In this document: positions 1-5,466 of the stretch, in pieces
Layout of the letters: each line of letters opens with the position of its first letter
Position numbering within the stretch: the first letter of the stretch is position 1
DNA from: an uncultured Desulfovibrionaceae bacterium
GTDB taxonomy: Bacteria > Desulfobacterota > Desulfovibrionia > Desulfovibrionales > Desulfovibrionaceae
DNA length: 5,466 nucleotides
Reading direction: 5' to 3'
Assembly: GCA_947037905.1 (NCBI GenBank)
Contig: CAMQUX010000102.1
Coordinates: forward strand, 1 to 5,466
Notes under the pieces: model-generated
The model's database searches: none
The model's input: only the letters and a program-made list of their open reading frames with translations
What the model was told of the DNA's origin: nothing
Made by a program: the position numbers and the translations under genes

Positions 1-1
1 A

Positions 2-742
2 GGAAACAAGCGAATACGCGAACATACTTCAACTATGTTGGCGCGACTTGATGCTTTTCTAGAAAATGATGAGTATTCTTTTATGAAAGATATGCCGCCT
101 GATTCAAAAATTCAAGATAGCACAGAGTTTCAAAAAGATTTGTGGGATTTTGCTTCTGATGAATCAAACGATACCCAAATGGTTATTATTGATACGAGCG
201 AGTTGCCTCGCGATGCATTAGAAATTCTAACATCTGTAGTATCTCGAATGCACTTTGATAGCCGTAAAAGTTTAGGTGGTAAAAAACGCCAAGAACGCCC
301 AATTCATTTAGTTCTTGACGAAGCCCATAGATATATAAAGAAAGATACTTCATATATTATCAAAGAAAATATATTTGAAGTAATATCACGCGAAGGAAGA
401 AAATACAGTATGTTTCTTGTTATATCCTCGCAACGACCTTCTGAGCTGTCTGAAACTGTCCTATCACAATGTGGCAATTTTATAATACATCGTATTCAAA
501 ATGAGCGTGATATGCGATTCGTAAATGCAATCCTTCCTTTTTTTTCTGATGATTTCACATTGAAAATTAAACAATCAACCCCTGGTGAGGCTTTAGTCTT
601 TGGGCATTGTGTACCTATGCCTTTGCACGTAAAAATAATGCAAGCTAATCCAGAACCAGAAAGCGCTAATTGTAAAATTTCGGAGGAGTGGTTTAAAGAT
701 TCTAAAAGTAATCATACGTCCAAAACCCAGAATGTGTTTTAA
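2..742 (+). CDS. HerA-type ATPase / DNA translocase, C-terminal half (5' partial)
   Basis: The reading frame is open from base 2, and the residues ahead of the first Met (position 35) read GNKRIREHTST. They continue the fold seen in HerA proteins, so that Met is internal and the true start and Walker A motif lie left of the window. Numbering from that Met, the Walker B motif is HLVLDEAHRYI (91-101, DEAH at 95-98). It is followed by SREGRKY (118-124), the usual arginine-finger/sensor segment, then SSQRPSELSETVLSQCGN (131-148) and the terminal STPGEALVFG (181-190). These are typical of the HerA/DUF87 FtsK-like AAA+ family, which forms hexameric rings that translocate DNA. In archaea HerA works with NurA in end resection; in bacteria it is often paired with SIR2, DUF4297 or another nuclease in anti-phage defence. 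The partner, if any, would be upstream and is not visible. The last 35 residues are polar and poorly conserved. The gene stops 138 bp from the 3' end of tRNA-fMet, so it may belong to an island. Family call is firm; the defence role is inferred. Confidence 0.9.
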   Translation, partial: GNKRIREHTSTMLARLDAFLENDEYSFMKDMPPDSKIQDSTEFQKDLWDFASDESNDTQMVIIDTSELPRDALEILTSVVSRMHFDSRKSLGGKKRQERPIHLVLDEAHRYIKKDTSYIIKENIFEVISREGRKYSMFLVISSQRPSELSETVLSQCGNFIIHRIQNERDMRFVNAILPFFSDDFTLKIKQSTPGEALVFGHCVPMPLHVKIMQANPEPESANCKISEEWFKDSKSNHTSKTQNVF

Positions 743-798
743 GTAGAATGGTATTTAAAACTAATGATATCAGTATAAAAACACCAACAAATTTCAAC

Positions 799-820
799 TA
801 GGTTAGGAATAGGTTAGGAA
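799..820. repeat. Perfect tandem 11-bp direct repeat between herA and tRNA-fMet
   Basis: TAGGTTAGGAA occurs twice with no gap (799-809 and 810-820), so both copies lie on the same helical face. The repeat sits 60 bp beyond the 3' end of the tRNA, on the herA side. Short tandem direct repeats at this position resemble arm-type binding sites of tyrosine integrases next to a tRNA attachment site. No integrase gene is visible in the window, so the role is inferred. Confidence 0.6.
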
Positions 821-835
821 AGGGTATTTTGGACG

Positions 836-867
836 AAAAAAAAGACCTACGATAATCATCGTAAGTC
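836..867 (-). terminator. Rho-independent terminator of tRNA-fMet
   Basis: Read on the minus strand, a 10-bp stem (858-867 with 844-853, one A.C mismatch) closes a 4-base loop and is followed by eight T residues (843-836). It lies 12 bp past the encoded CCA of the tRNA, where a monocistronic tRNA transcript should end. Confidence 0.85.
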
Positions 868-879
868 CTTGTAATTACT

Positions 880-956
<77 letters not shown>

Positions 957-969
957 TCAATGTTTAGTT

Positions 970-997
970 ATTATACAGGCATTTACTCAGATGTCAA
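970..997 (-). promoter_or_regulatory. Sigma-70 promoter of tRNA-fMet
   Basis: On the minus strand, TTGACA (997-992) and TATAAT (975-970) are both perfect consensus hexamers separated by 16 bp. Transcription would start near 963, about seven bases before the mature tRNA 5' end at 956. A full-consensus promoter fits a stable-RNA gene. Confidence 0.9.
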
Positions 998-1312
998 GGC
1001 ATATTTAAAATGAGTTATATAAATAAGATAGAAGGGATCAGGCATACCTTGTCATTCTTTACTATCATGTGTAGTATAGAATATTATTTAATATCTTTTA
1101 TTAGAGTTGATTTTAGTGTATATTCATTTTTAATTTGGAAAGTATAAGTAAACTTTTTTGAAGCGTTTGCTCATATTATAACTGCCAAAAAGCCTATAAA
1201 TATAAAGTCTATGGATATAAAATCTAGGGTGTAGATGATTTCATAAATCTAAAAAAATGAGTGAATTATAAAAATAAATATAAAATATATATGTGTTAAA
1301 AGAGTTTGTCTC
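998..1312. other. AT-rich intergenic spacer, no gene recognised
   Basis: This stretch separates the divergent tRNA-fMet and TVP38-family genes. No open frame with a credible ribosome site was seen on either strand, and no RNA fold stood out. It should contain the promoter of the downstream membrane-protein gene. The best pair found is TTGTCA (1049-1054) with TAGTAT (1072-1077) at 17-bp spacing, but the -10 matches only 4 of 6 consensus bases and lies about 235 bp upstream of the start codon. I do not assign it firmly. Confidence 0.5.
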
Positions 1313-1957
1313 ATGCGAAAAATATTACTAGCACTTGCTATTCTTGTAGTAGTTAGTTTTTTTTATATTATTTATAAAAATGATATTATAAACCCCAGCT
1401 GGTTCTATTCTCATTTTGGCGAAAAAAAAATCAGCTCAGCTGTGCAATTTGTTCTACTTGCAAGTTGCTTTATTGCTCTTGGTTTTCCAAGACAATTTCT
1501 TTGTTTTGTTTCTGGTTATTTATACGGATTTTTATGGGGACTTTTGTGTGCTCTTTTGAGTTCAGTTGTTGCGTGCTCTATCACCTATTTTGCTGTAAGG
1601 TTTTTGGGAAGAGAGTTTATTGTCGAAAAACTAGGCACTCGGCTGAAAAAAGTAGAATATTTCTTGCGAAAACATCCTTTTACTATGGCAATTAGTATCC
1701 GCATTATGCCTATTGGTTCGAACTGGATAACAAATTTAGCAGCAGGGCTGCTAGGCATTCCACCTCTTGCTTTTATAGGCGGATCAGCTCTTGGTTTTAT
1801 TCCTCAAACTACTGTTTTTGCTCTTTTAGGAAGTGGTGTGAAAATTGGCTCTACGGCTCAAATTATTATCAGTATTATATTTTTCTTCTGCGCATTTAGT
1901 CTCGGTTATTTTCTTCTATCACGCCATAAAAAGAAAAATTCACAATTTGTAAATTAA
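1313..1957 (+). CDS. TVP38/TMEM64 family (DedA superfamily) inner-membrane protein
   Basis: This 214-residue protein has the VTT/SNARE-associated domain (PF09335-like). There is a transmembrane segment at 4-21, then hydrophobic segments at about 44-57, 62-95, 142-172 and 183-203, and a basic tail (RHKKK, 204-208). Family signatures are FPRQFLCFVSGYLYG (58-72), the re-entrant-loop motif ahead of the long helix; RIMPIGSNWITNLAAG (130-145), matching the conserved R-x-x-P...N...G block; and GGSALGFIPQTTVFALLGSG (156-175). Members sit in the inner membrane, and relatives have been linked to phospholipid scrambling or flipping; the substrate of this one cannot be told. The start is the ATG preceded by AAAAGAG at 1298-1304, eight bases upstream, a modest ribosome site. 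The gene is monocistronic: its own terminator follows at 1977-2010. It contains runs of eight T (1357-1364) and nine A (1422-1430), possible slippage points. The family is sure; the function is not. Confidence 0.9.
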   Translation: MRKILLALAILVVVSFFYIIYKNDIINPSWFYSHFGEKKISSAVQFVLLASCFIALGFPRQFLCFVSGYLYGFLWGLLCALLSSVVACSITYFAVRFLGREFIVEKLGTRLKKVEYFLRKHPFTMAISIRIMPIGSNWITNLAAGLLGIPPLAFIGGSALGFIPQTTVFALLGSGVKIGSTAQIIISIIFFFCAFSLGYFLLSRHKKKNSQFVN

Positions 1958-1976
1958 TTTTTTTATACAATAATAC

Positions 1977-2010
1977 AAAATGCGAGCAACTTATAAATTG
2001 CTCGCATTTT
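1977..2010. terminator. Strong terminator between convergent genes, probably bidirectional
   Basis: A perfect 13-bp inverted repeat (1977-1989 with 1998-2010; core TGCGAGCAA/TTGCTCGCA) encloses an 8-base loop. The arms end in AAAA and TTTT, and the right flank is T-rich, giving a proper terminator for the plus-strand membrane-protein gene 20 bp upstream. The minus-strand reading also has a T-rich tail, so it can stop transcripts from the muramidase-like gene ending at 2123. Confidence 0.88.
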
Positions 2011-2122
2011 ATATTATTCTTAACAAATTTCAAATTATTAGGGTTTTGTATAATTTATTAAATGCTTATAATTTCGCACGTATAATTTATTGAACTTTAT
2101 AATTTTTAATTTTACGAATTAA

Positions 2123-3376
2123 TTATGCTGTTAAACTTGCAGTATTTGCTAACTGCGAAAGAGCTATACTTTCTTCTTGGTTAAATCTATTTTTTACACT
2201 CGCCTGTACATTTCTTTCAGAAGATCCAAATTGATTTTTTCTTTGCCCGTAAATATCTTGAATGAGAAAGCTTTCAAAATCTCCATGCTCTGTTGGCTGA
2301 AACTTATCTATCGCTGCGGAGAAAATTTTACTCGCTCCTGTTGCTCCATGTTGCACTGATGTACTCCAAAGAACTTCTTTAAGTGTGAGGCTTTGTTGGT
2401 CTAAATCAATACCTGTTTCTTTTAGGATATTTTTAGCTGCTGGATCAAAGTGTGTCTTTTTTATAAAACTTGCCTCAAGTTCACGCAAAGCTTTAGGGTC
2501 TTCATTTACAAGTGAGGCCCAAGCTTCAGGCATTTTTCCTTCCTTAGAGCCAGTATTTGCAGCGCCTGCATTTTCTAAACGATCAGCCCATGCTGGTTTT
2601 TCTGTTTTTAAAAAATCTATAAACGATTCCATTGTTCCTGGACGTGACGCTATTTGATATGTCCCGTACGATGTTCCGCCAACTTTATCGTAACCTATTG
2701 CATGCACACCTTTTGTGCCAGATTCAAATTTTTTCGATAAATTAGCATATTCGAGAAAATCTATTTTTGGTAAATTAATGGAAACTTTTTGTGCATTATT
2801 TGCACTTTGTGTGATAGTTGCAACTTGTTGATTTCCAAGTAGTTGATTAAGCTGAGCTTGTGCTGGATTTATGGCTTGTGATAGAGTCGCATTTAAAGCA
2901 TCTTTTCCTGTTTGCTCTTTTCCTAAAAGTGGAGTTTGAATGCCTTTATCATTTGTTATGGCTGATACTGCCTCATTTAATGGATCCATAAGTTCTGCTA
3001 ATGGAATTTTTTGAGATATAGATTTTGCAGCTACAGGAGGGCTAATAAAACGATCAAGCATTACCATGCGCTCATAAAATGGTAAATCGTTATCTGATTT
3101 ATTATTTAAAGCATTTAACGGAGAACTACCTGCTCTAAGAAAAGAAGCTATTTGTTCTTCTGGGCTTGCATTTAATTGTCCCATAAAAGCAAGTTCGCTT
3201 TGTGCTACGATATTTTTTATATTATCTTTGGTGGGTAAAGTTTTCGTAATGGGAATGTTTTGCTCTAATTGTTGAGCAAACGACAGAGTATTATTTGATG
3301 GATTGCGTACAGTGTCTCTAAGCTTTATTGCATGAGTTGGTGTATTAGTTTGGCCTATAGAATGATTGTACAGCAT
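2123..3376 (-). CDS. Lysozyme-fold / VgrG-associated muramidase-like protein
   Basis: This 417-residue protein has two parts. Residues 1 to about 200 are polar, Gln/Asn/Ala-rich and unrecognised, with no signal peptide or membrane segment. Residues about 205-400 resemble the lysozyme-like domain seen at the C-terminus of some VgrG and phage-tail proteins. It contains KKFESG (215-220, E218 the likely catalytic acid), GGTSYGTYQIA (233-243), KKTHFDP (306-312), LWSTSVQHG (336-344), DIYGQR (374-379) and VKNRF (394-398). By analogy it would cleave peptidoglycan. Without a signal peptide it would have to leave by a dedicated route such as the flagellar export system or type VI secretion, or with a phage particle. 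The sigma-54 promoter at 3425-3440 favours a flagellar or other RpoN-controlled role, a FlgJ-like job being one possibility. The ATG has GGGAG only four bases upstream; the next codon, CTG, would be spaced seven bases, so the start could be one codon later. mutY lies 122 bp upstream on the same strand. Domain call fairly sure, biological role open. Confidence 0.72.
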   Translation of the reverse strand: MLYNHSIGQTNTPTHAIKLRDTVRNPSNNTLSFAQQLEQNIPITKTLPTKDNIKNIVAQSELAFMGQLNASPEEQIASFLRAGSSPLNALNNKSDNDLPFYERMVMLDRFISPPVAAKSISQKIPLAELMDPLNEAVSAITNDKGIQTPLLGKEQTGKDALNATLSQAINPAQAQLNQLLGNQQVATITQSANNAQKVSINLPKIDFLEYANLSKKFESGTKGVHAIGYDKVGGTSYGTYQIASRPGTMESFIDFLKTEKPAWADRLENAGAANTGSKEGKMPEAWASLVNEDPKALRELEASFIKKTHFDPAAKNILKETGIDLDQQSLTLKEVLWSTSVQHGATGASKIFSAAIDKFQPTEHGDFESFLIQDIYGQRKNQFGSSERNVQASVKNRFNQEESIALSQLANTASLTA

Positions 3377-3385
3377 GTTGCTCCC
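3377..3385 (-). promoter_or_regulatory. Ribosome binding site with short spacing
   Basis: On the minus strand GGGAG (3385-3381) precedes the ATG by only CAAC (four bases), slightly closer than usual. It supports this start region, because the next in-frame Met is residue 65, deep inside the protein. Confidence 0.65.
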
Positions 3386-3424
3386 GTCAAAAAAATAACT
3401 TTATTGAATCTTTTCTTAAATATA

Positions 3425-3440
3425 GCAAAAAATATGCCAT
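3425..3440 (-). promoter_or_regulatory. Sigma-54 (RpoN) -24/-12 promoter
   Basis: On the minus strand TGGCAT (3439-3434), five bases, then TTGC (3428-3425) matches the -24/-12 consensus TGGCAC-N5-TTGC with one mismatch. It keeps the strict GG-N10-GC spacing. Transcription would start near 3413, giving a leader of about 37 nt before the ATG at 3376. Sigma-54 promoters need an enhancer-binding activator. The next gene is therefore probably switched on by a specific signal, as flagellar genes often are in this group. No activator site was identified. Confidence 0.75.
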
Positions 3441-3498
3441 AAGTGTTTTAAAAATAGTATTTAAGTTCTTTTTTTGGGAGATTTTTTTATCTTAAAAC

Positions 3499-4596
3499 TT
3501 AGAGTTGTTCTTTCCATGTAATATCTGTTTGCAGATACGCTAAAAACTTTTTATGTCCAGATGGATATGCAAAATTAGAAAGTTCTTCTAAGGGTAAAAA
3601 AAGTCCTTGGCTAGCCTCATTTAAAGAAGGATTGCAGGGAATTATTTTAGGCGTGCAGTAAAAACAGTGCATGGTTACTCTGTATTTTGTATAGGTATTT
3701 TTAACAATTGTGGCAGGAATAATTTTATCGAGTACTATATCTGTTTCTTCCATGTATTCTCTAATAAGCGCATCTTTTGGCGATTCATTTTCTTCTATAG
3801 CACCACCTGGAAACTCCCAAAGCCCAGCCCAAACATCTCCATCTTTTCGTTTTTGAATGTAAAATTTCCCATCTATAAATAAAGCACCTGTTACCATATG
3901 GATAGAAATGTATGTGGTTTTCTTTTTAAATGGGATATCTTGCACAAGATTATCATATTTAGCTTGGCAAAGTTTTTGAAAAAAACAGTCTGTACAGTGA
4001 GGATTTTTTGGCGTGCAGATGAGCGCTCCAAATTCCATGATAGCTTGATTATATTCACGAGGGTTATCGTGCAGAAAGAAATCAGCGCAAATATTTTTTA
4101 AAATATCTTTAGTATGTTTTTCTTTGGGATTTTCTTTTATGGCAAAAAGGCGTGTGAATATTCGTTCAACATTCGCATCATATACAGGGTAAGAGTAGTT
4201 ATGTACGATGCTTAAAATTGCAGCAGCAGTATAGTCTCCAATGCCAGGTAAATCGCATAACTCTTGATAACTTGTTGGTAGCTTTCCTTTTTTTTCAAAA
4301 GTGATAAGTTGTGCTGTTTTATGAATATTTCGCACACGGGAGTAATACCCAAGCCCCTCCCACGCCTTTAAAATTTCTTCTTCTTTTGCATGGGCTAGAA
4401 TCTCTATACTTGGGAATTTTAGCATCCATTGCGTAAAGTATGGTACAACTCGGTGCATTTGTGTTTGTTGTGCCATAATTTCAGAAATCCAGACAGCATA
4501 GAAAGAGGGCGTTTTTCGCCAAGGAAGCGGACGTTTATTTTTTTCATACCAAGAAAGAAGCAATGTATGGAAGTTGTTTTTACTAATATTTGTCAT
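3499..4596 (-). CDS. mutY: A/G-specific adenine DNA glycosylase MutY with MutT-like C-terminal domain
   Basis: MutY removes adenine mispaired with 8-oxoguanine, the last guard of the GO repair system. The 365-residue chain is of normal family length. The N-terminal catalytic region has WISEIMAQQTQM (36-47) with catalytic E39; the helix-hairpin-helix LPGIGDYTAAA (116-126); and YDANVERIF (139-147) with catalytic D140. The [4Fe-4S] ligands are C194, C201, C204 and C210 in the classic C-x6-C-x2-C-x5-C spacing. The C-terminal Nudix-fold domain (about 230-355), which recognises 8-oxoG in MutY, contains WEFPGG (260-265). It also has an almost intact Nudix box: G265-x5-E271-x7-R279-E280-x-x-E283-E284, with D286 in place of the final Gly. 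Most MutY proteins have lost these acidic residues, so hydrolysis of oxidised nucleotides is conceivable here. The ATG start lacks a clear Shine-Dalgarno; no other ATG, GTG or TTG occurs in frame before the stop 39 bases upstream. No convincing terminator follows, so read-through into the muramidase-like gene is possible. Confidence 0.95.
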   Translation of the reverse strand: MTNISKNNFHTLLLSWYEKNKRPLPWRKTPSFYAVWISEIMAQQTQMHRVVPYFTQWMLKFPSIEILAHAKEEEILKAWEGLGYYSRVRNIHKTAQLITFEKKGKLPTSYQELCDLPGIGDYTAAAILSIVHNYSYPVYDANVERIFTRLFAIKENPKEKHTKDILKNICADFFLHDNPREYNQAIMEFGALICTPKNPHCTDCFFQKLCQAKYDNLVQDIPFKKKTTYISIHMVTGALFIDGKFYIQKRKDGDVWAGLWEFPGGAIEENESPKDALIREYMEETDIVLDKIIPATIVKNTYTKYRVTMHCFYCTPKIIPCNPSLNEASQGLFLPLEELSNFAYPSGHKKFLAYLQTDITWKEQL

Positions 4597-4634
4597 GGTT
4601 TTATGTGTTTTAGGTAATATTTTGTAGCCTTTTT

Positions 4635-4668
4635 ATAAGATAAAAAAACTAAGTATGATAAGATAAAA
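4635..4668. repeat. Pair of 11-bp direct repeats upstream of mutY
   Basis: ATAAGATAAAA occurs at 4635-4645 and 4658-4668, offset by 23 bp, roughly two helical turns. The pair lies 39-72 bp upstream of the mutY ATG (minus strand), where a regulator or the promoter would sit. In such AT-rich sequence chance recurrence is possible. Confidence 0.4.
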
Positions 4669-4915
4669 GGGCTAGAAATGATAAATGCGAGCTATATAAA
4701 ATTAAATCTAAATAATAATAAAAATAATAAAAACAAAAAACAAAAATAATAAAAATTAAGAGCAAAAAGAGTTAAAAGGATATGAGATTTATTTATTTAT
4801 TTTACTTTTTAATTATAGCATCTGATTTAAGCTGTTAATTTTATGTACGATAGGGGAGAAAAAATAAAAAATCAAGCAAGTGTTTCTTAAAAAAAGAAAG
4901 AAAAAGAAGAAAGAA

Positions 4916-4965
4916 AAAGAAAGACACATACTCGCTATTTTATTAGTGAATATGTGTCTTTCTTT
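4916..4965 (-). terminator. Long-hairpin terminator of the oxidoreductase-rhodanese gene
   Basis: A perfect 15-bp outer stem (4916-4930 with 4951-4965, core AAGACACATA/TATGTGTCTT) continues, after one mismatch, into six more pairs (one G-T) around a 6-base loop. On the minus strand the stem is followed by a long pyrimidine tail rich in T (complement of the purine run 4889-4915). It begins 19 bp after the stop codon at 4985. The plus-strand side lacks a T tract, so it acts on the minus strand. Confidence 0.88.
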
Positions 4966-4984
4966 AATCTTGTGAAAACATGTA

Positions 4985-5466
4985 TTATTTAAAATCTAAT
5001 CCACATGCGCCAATACCAATAAATCCACCTGCAGTATTGTAAATATCTTTAAATCCTGCTGCTTGTAGAGCGACACCTACCTCATAAGAACGAGTTCCTG
5101 AGTTACAAACAAGCACAAGTTTTTTATCCTTTGGTATCTCATTTATTCTTGCAGGAATCTGTTTTTGTGGAATATTATGCCAGCGCTCTGGATAGAGTTT
5201 TAAGTATGGCTCTGCATTTGCTAACTCTCTGCAATCTAAGAAAAAGAACGAATCGTCTTCCTTTTCCCAAAGCTCTTTGAATGTTATAGGATCAATAGGA
5301 TTTACTCTCTCATCTAAAATATTATCTGCAATGTTTGCTATGCTGTTTAAAAGATCCATAGCAGCAGAGTAAGGTGGAGAATAGGCAAATTCAGCTATCG
5401 ATAAGTCATCTATTGTGAAGTTCTTATTTGTATTCAGAAGTGCAGAGATTACATTAATACGCCCAA
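4985..5466 (-). CDS. FAD/NAD(P)H disulfide (CoA-disulfide/persulfide) reductase-rhodanese fusion, C-terminal part (5' partial)
   Basis: An ATG at 5359 begins a 124-residue stretch that would look like a lone rhodanese. However, the frame stays open for 35 further codons to the window edge. Those codons read like the dimerisation domain of pyridine nucleotide-disulfide oxidoreductases, with DLSIAEFAYSPPYSAAMD spanning the ATG. The gene is therefore the end of a fusion enzyme whose FAD and NAD(P)H domains lie beyond the right edge. The rhodanese part has LDCRE (41-45 from that Met) and the active-site loop CNSGTR (85-90), with the persulfide-carrying cysteine at 85. It ends with AGFKDIYNTAGG (101-112). 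Known relatives are CoA-disulfide reductase-rhodanese fusions and NADH-dependent persulfide reductases, which reduce CoA or other persulfides, releasing sulfide, in the cytoplasm. That suits a sulfur-metabolising organism. Fusion architecture is well supported; substrate is not determinable. Its promoter is outside the window. Confidence 0.9.
   Translation of the reverse strand, partial: GRINVISALLNTNKNFTIDDLSIAEFAYSPPYSAAMDLLNSIANIADNILDERVNPIDPITFKELWEKEDDSFFFLDCRELANAEPYLKLYPERWHNIPQKQIPARINEIPKDKKLVLVCNSGTRSYEVGVALQAAGFKDIYNTAGGFIGIGACGLDFK

Larger units (their letters stand above)
4597..4984. other. AT-rich low-complexity intergenic region
   Basis: There is no supportable gene in this 388-bp stretch. 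It contains a pair of 11-mers (4635-4668), a stretch without a single G at 4692-4759 made of AAT/AAAA units, an ATTT-rich patch (4787-4804), an unbroken 36-base purine run (4889-4924), and the terminator of the downstream oxidoreductase. The mutY promoter should lie at its left end, but no clean -35/-10 pair was found. The A-tract DNA could act as curved or UP-element DNA upstream of mutY. Confidence 0.6.

Noticed and set aside
1465..1695. A 76-codon plus-strand frame inside the TVP38-family gene
   Set aside because: It is an out-of-frame reading of the membrane protein, rich in Cys and Phe, with no family resemblance.
2048..2104. Four TATAATT-type boxes, including GTATAATTTATT twice (2048-2059 and 2080-2091), looking like stacked -10 elements
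   Set aside because: They lie between two convergent genes with no plus-strand gene downstream and no -35 partners; AT-rich composition explains them.
2385..2657. A 90-codon open frame on the plus strand
   Set aside because: It lies wholly antisense within the muramidase-like gene, has no ribosome site and reads as a shadow of its conserved domain.
3441..3498. Possible terminator after mutY: an imperfect stem of about 8 bp with a large loop
   Set aside because: The loop is over 20 bases, the stem is nearly all A-T and no T tract follows on the minus strand, so it is not convincing.
3667..4101. Two plus-strand open frames of 67-71 codons
   Set aside because: Both are antisense shadows of mutY, which has every catalytic and cluster-binding residue in place.
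4782..4838. An 18-codon hydrophobic micro-ORF on the plus strand (MRFIYLFYF...) ending in Cys, preceded by AAAAGGA
   Set aside because: The purine-rich site leaves only one base before the ATG, the composition follows the local T-rich repeats, and no promoter or conservation evidence is available.

Overview
The window is AT-rich (about one third G+C by eye). The gene content and protein style suggest a low-GC member of the Desulfovibrio group, something like Lawsonia. Pointers are the Desulfovibrio-like MutY, the cytoplasmic-looking lysozyme-fold protein with a sigma-54 promoter, and the oxidoreductase-rhodanese fusion. This assignment is an inference from recollection of families, not a database result.

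Layout from left to right. (1) At 2-742 (+) is the C-terminal half of a HerA-type hexameric DNA-translocase ATPase that begins before the window. (2) At 743-880 is a short non-coding strip with a perfect tandem 11-bp repeat and the terminator of the next gene. (3) At 880-956 (-) is an initiator tRNA-fMet with encoded CCA and a consensus sigma-70 promoter just upstream (970-997). (4) About 315 bp of AT-rich spacer follows, then a TVP38/TMEM64 (DedA-superfamily) membrane protein at 1313-1957 (+), closed by a strong, probably bidirectional terminator at 1977-2010. (5) Convergent to it, at 2123-3376 (-), is a 417-residue protein with a C-terminal lysozyme/VgrG-associated muramidase-like domain and a clear -24/-12 sigma-54 promoter. 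(6) Behind that lies mutY at 3499-4596 (-), whose C-terminal Nudix domain keeps nearly the whole MutT signature. (7) A 388-bp low-complexity spacer contains a pair of 11-mers upstream of mutY and a long hairpin terminator. (8) At 4985-5466 (-) is the C-terminal end of an FAD/NAD(P)H disulfide or persulfide reductase fused to rhodanese; its N-terminal part lies past the right edge.

The genes do not form one pathway. The left edge looks like accessory DNA (HerA, often a defence partner) lying against the 3' end of a tRNA, a common integration site. The rest looks like ordinary chromosome: membrane lipid/scramblase-type protein, cell-wall hydrolase, oxidative-damage repair and sulfur/redox metabolism. 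The points most worth following are the tRNA-proximal tandem repeat beside herA, the sigma-54 promoter of the muramidase-like gene and the MutT-like signature in MutY. I found no clear evidence of a wholly new system inside these boundaries.
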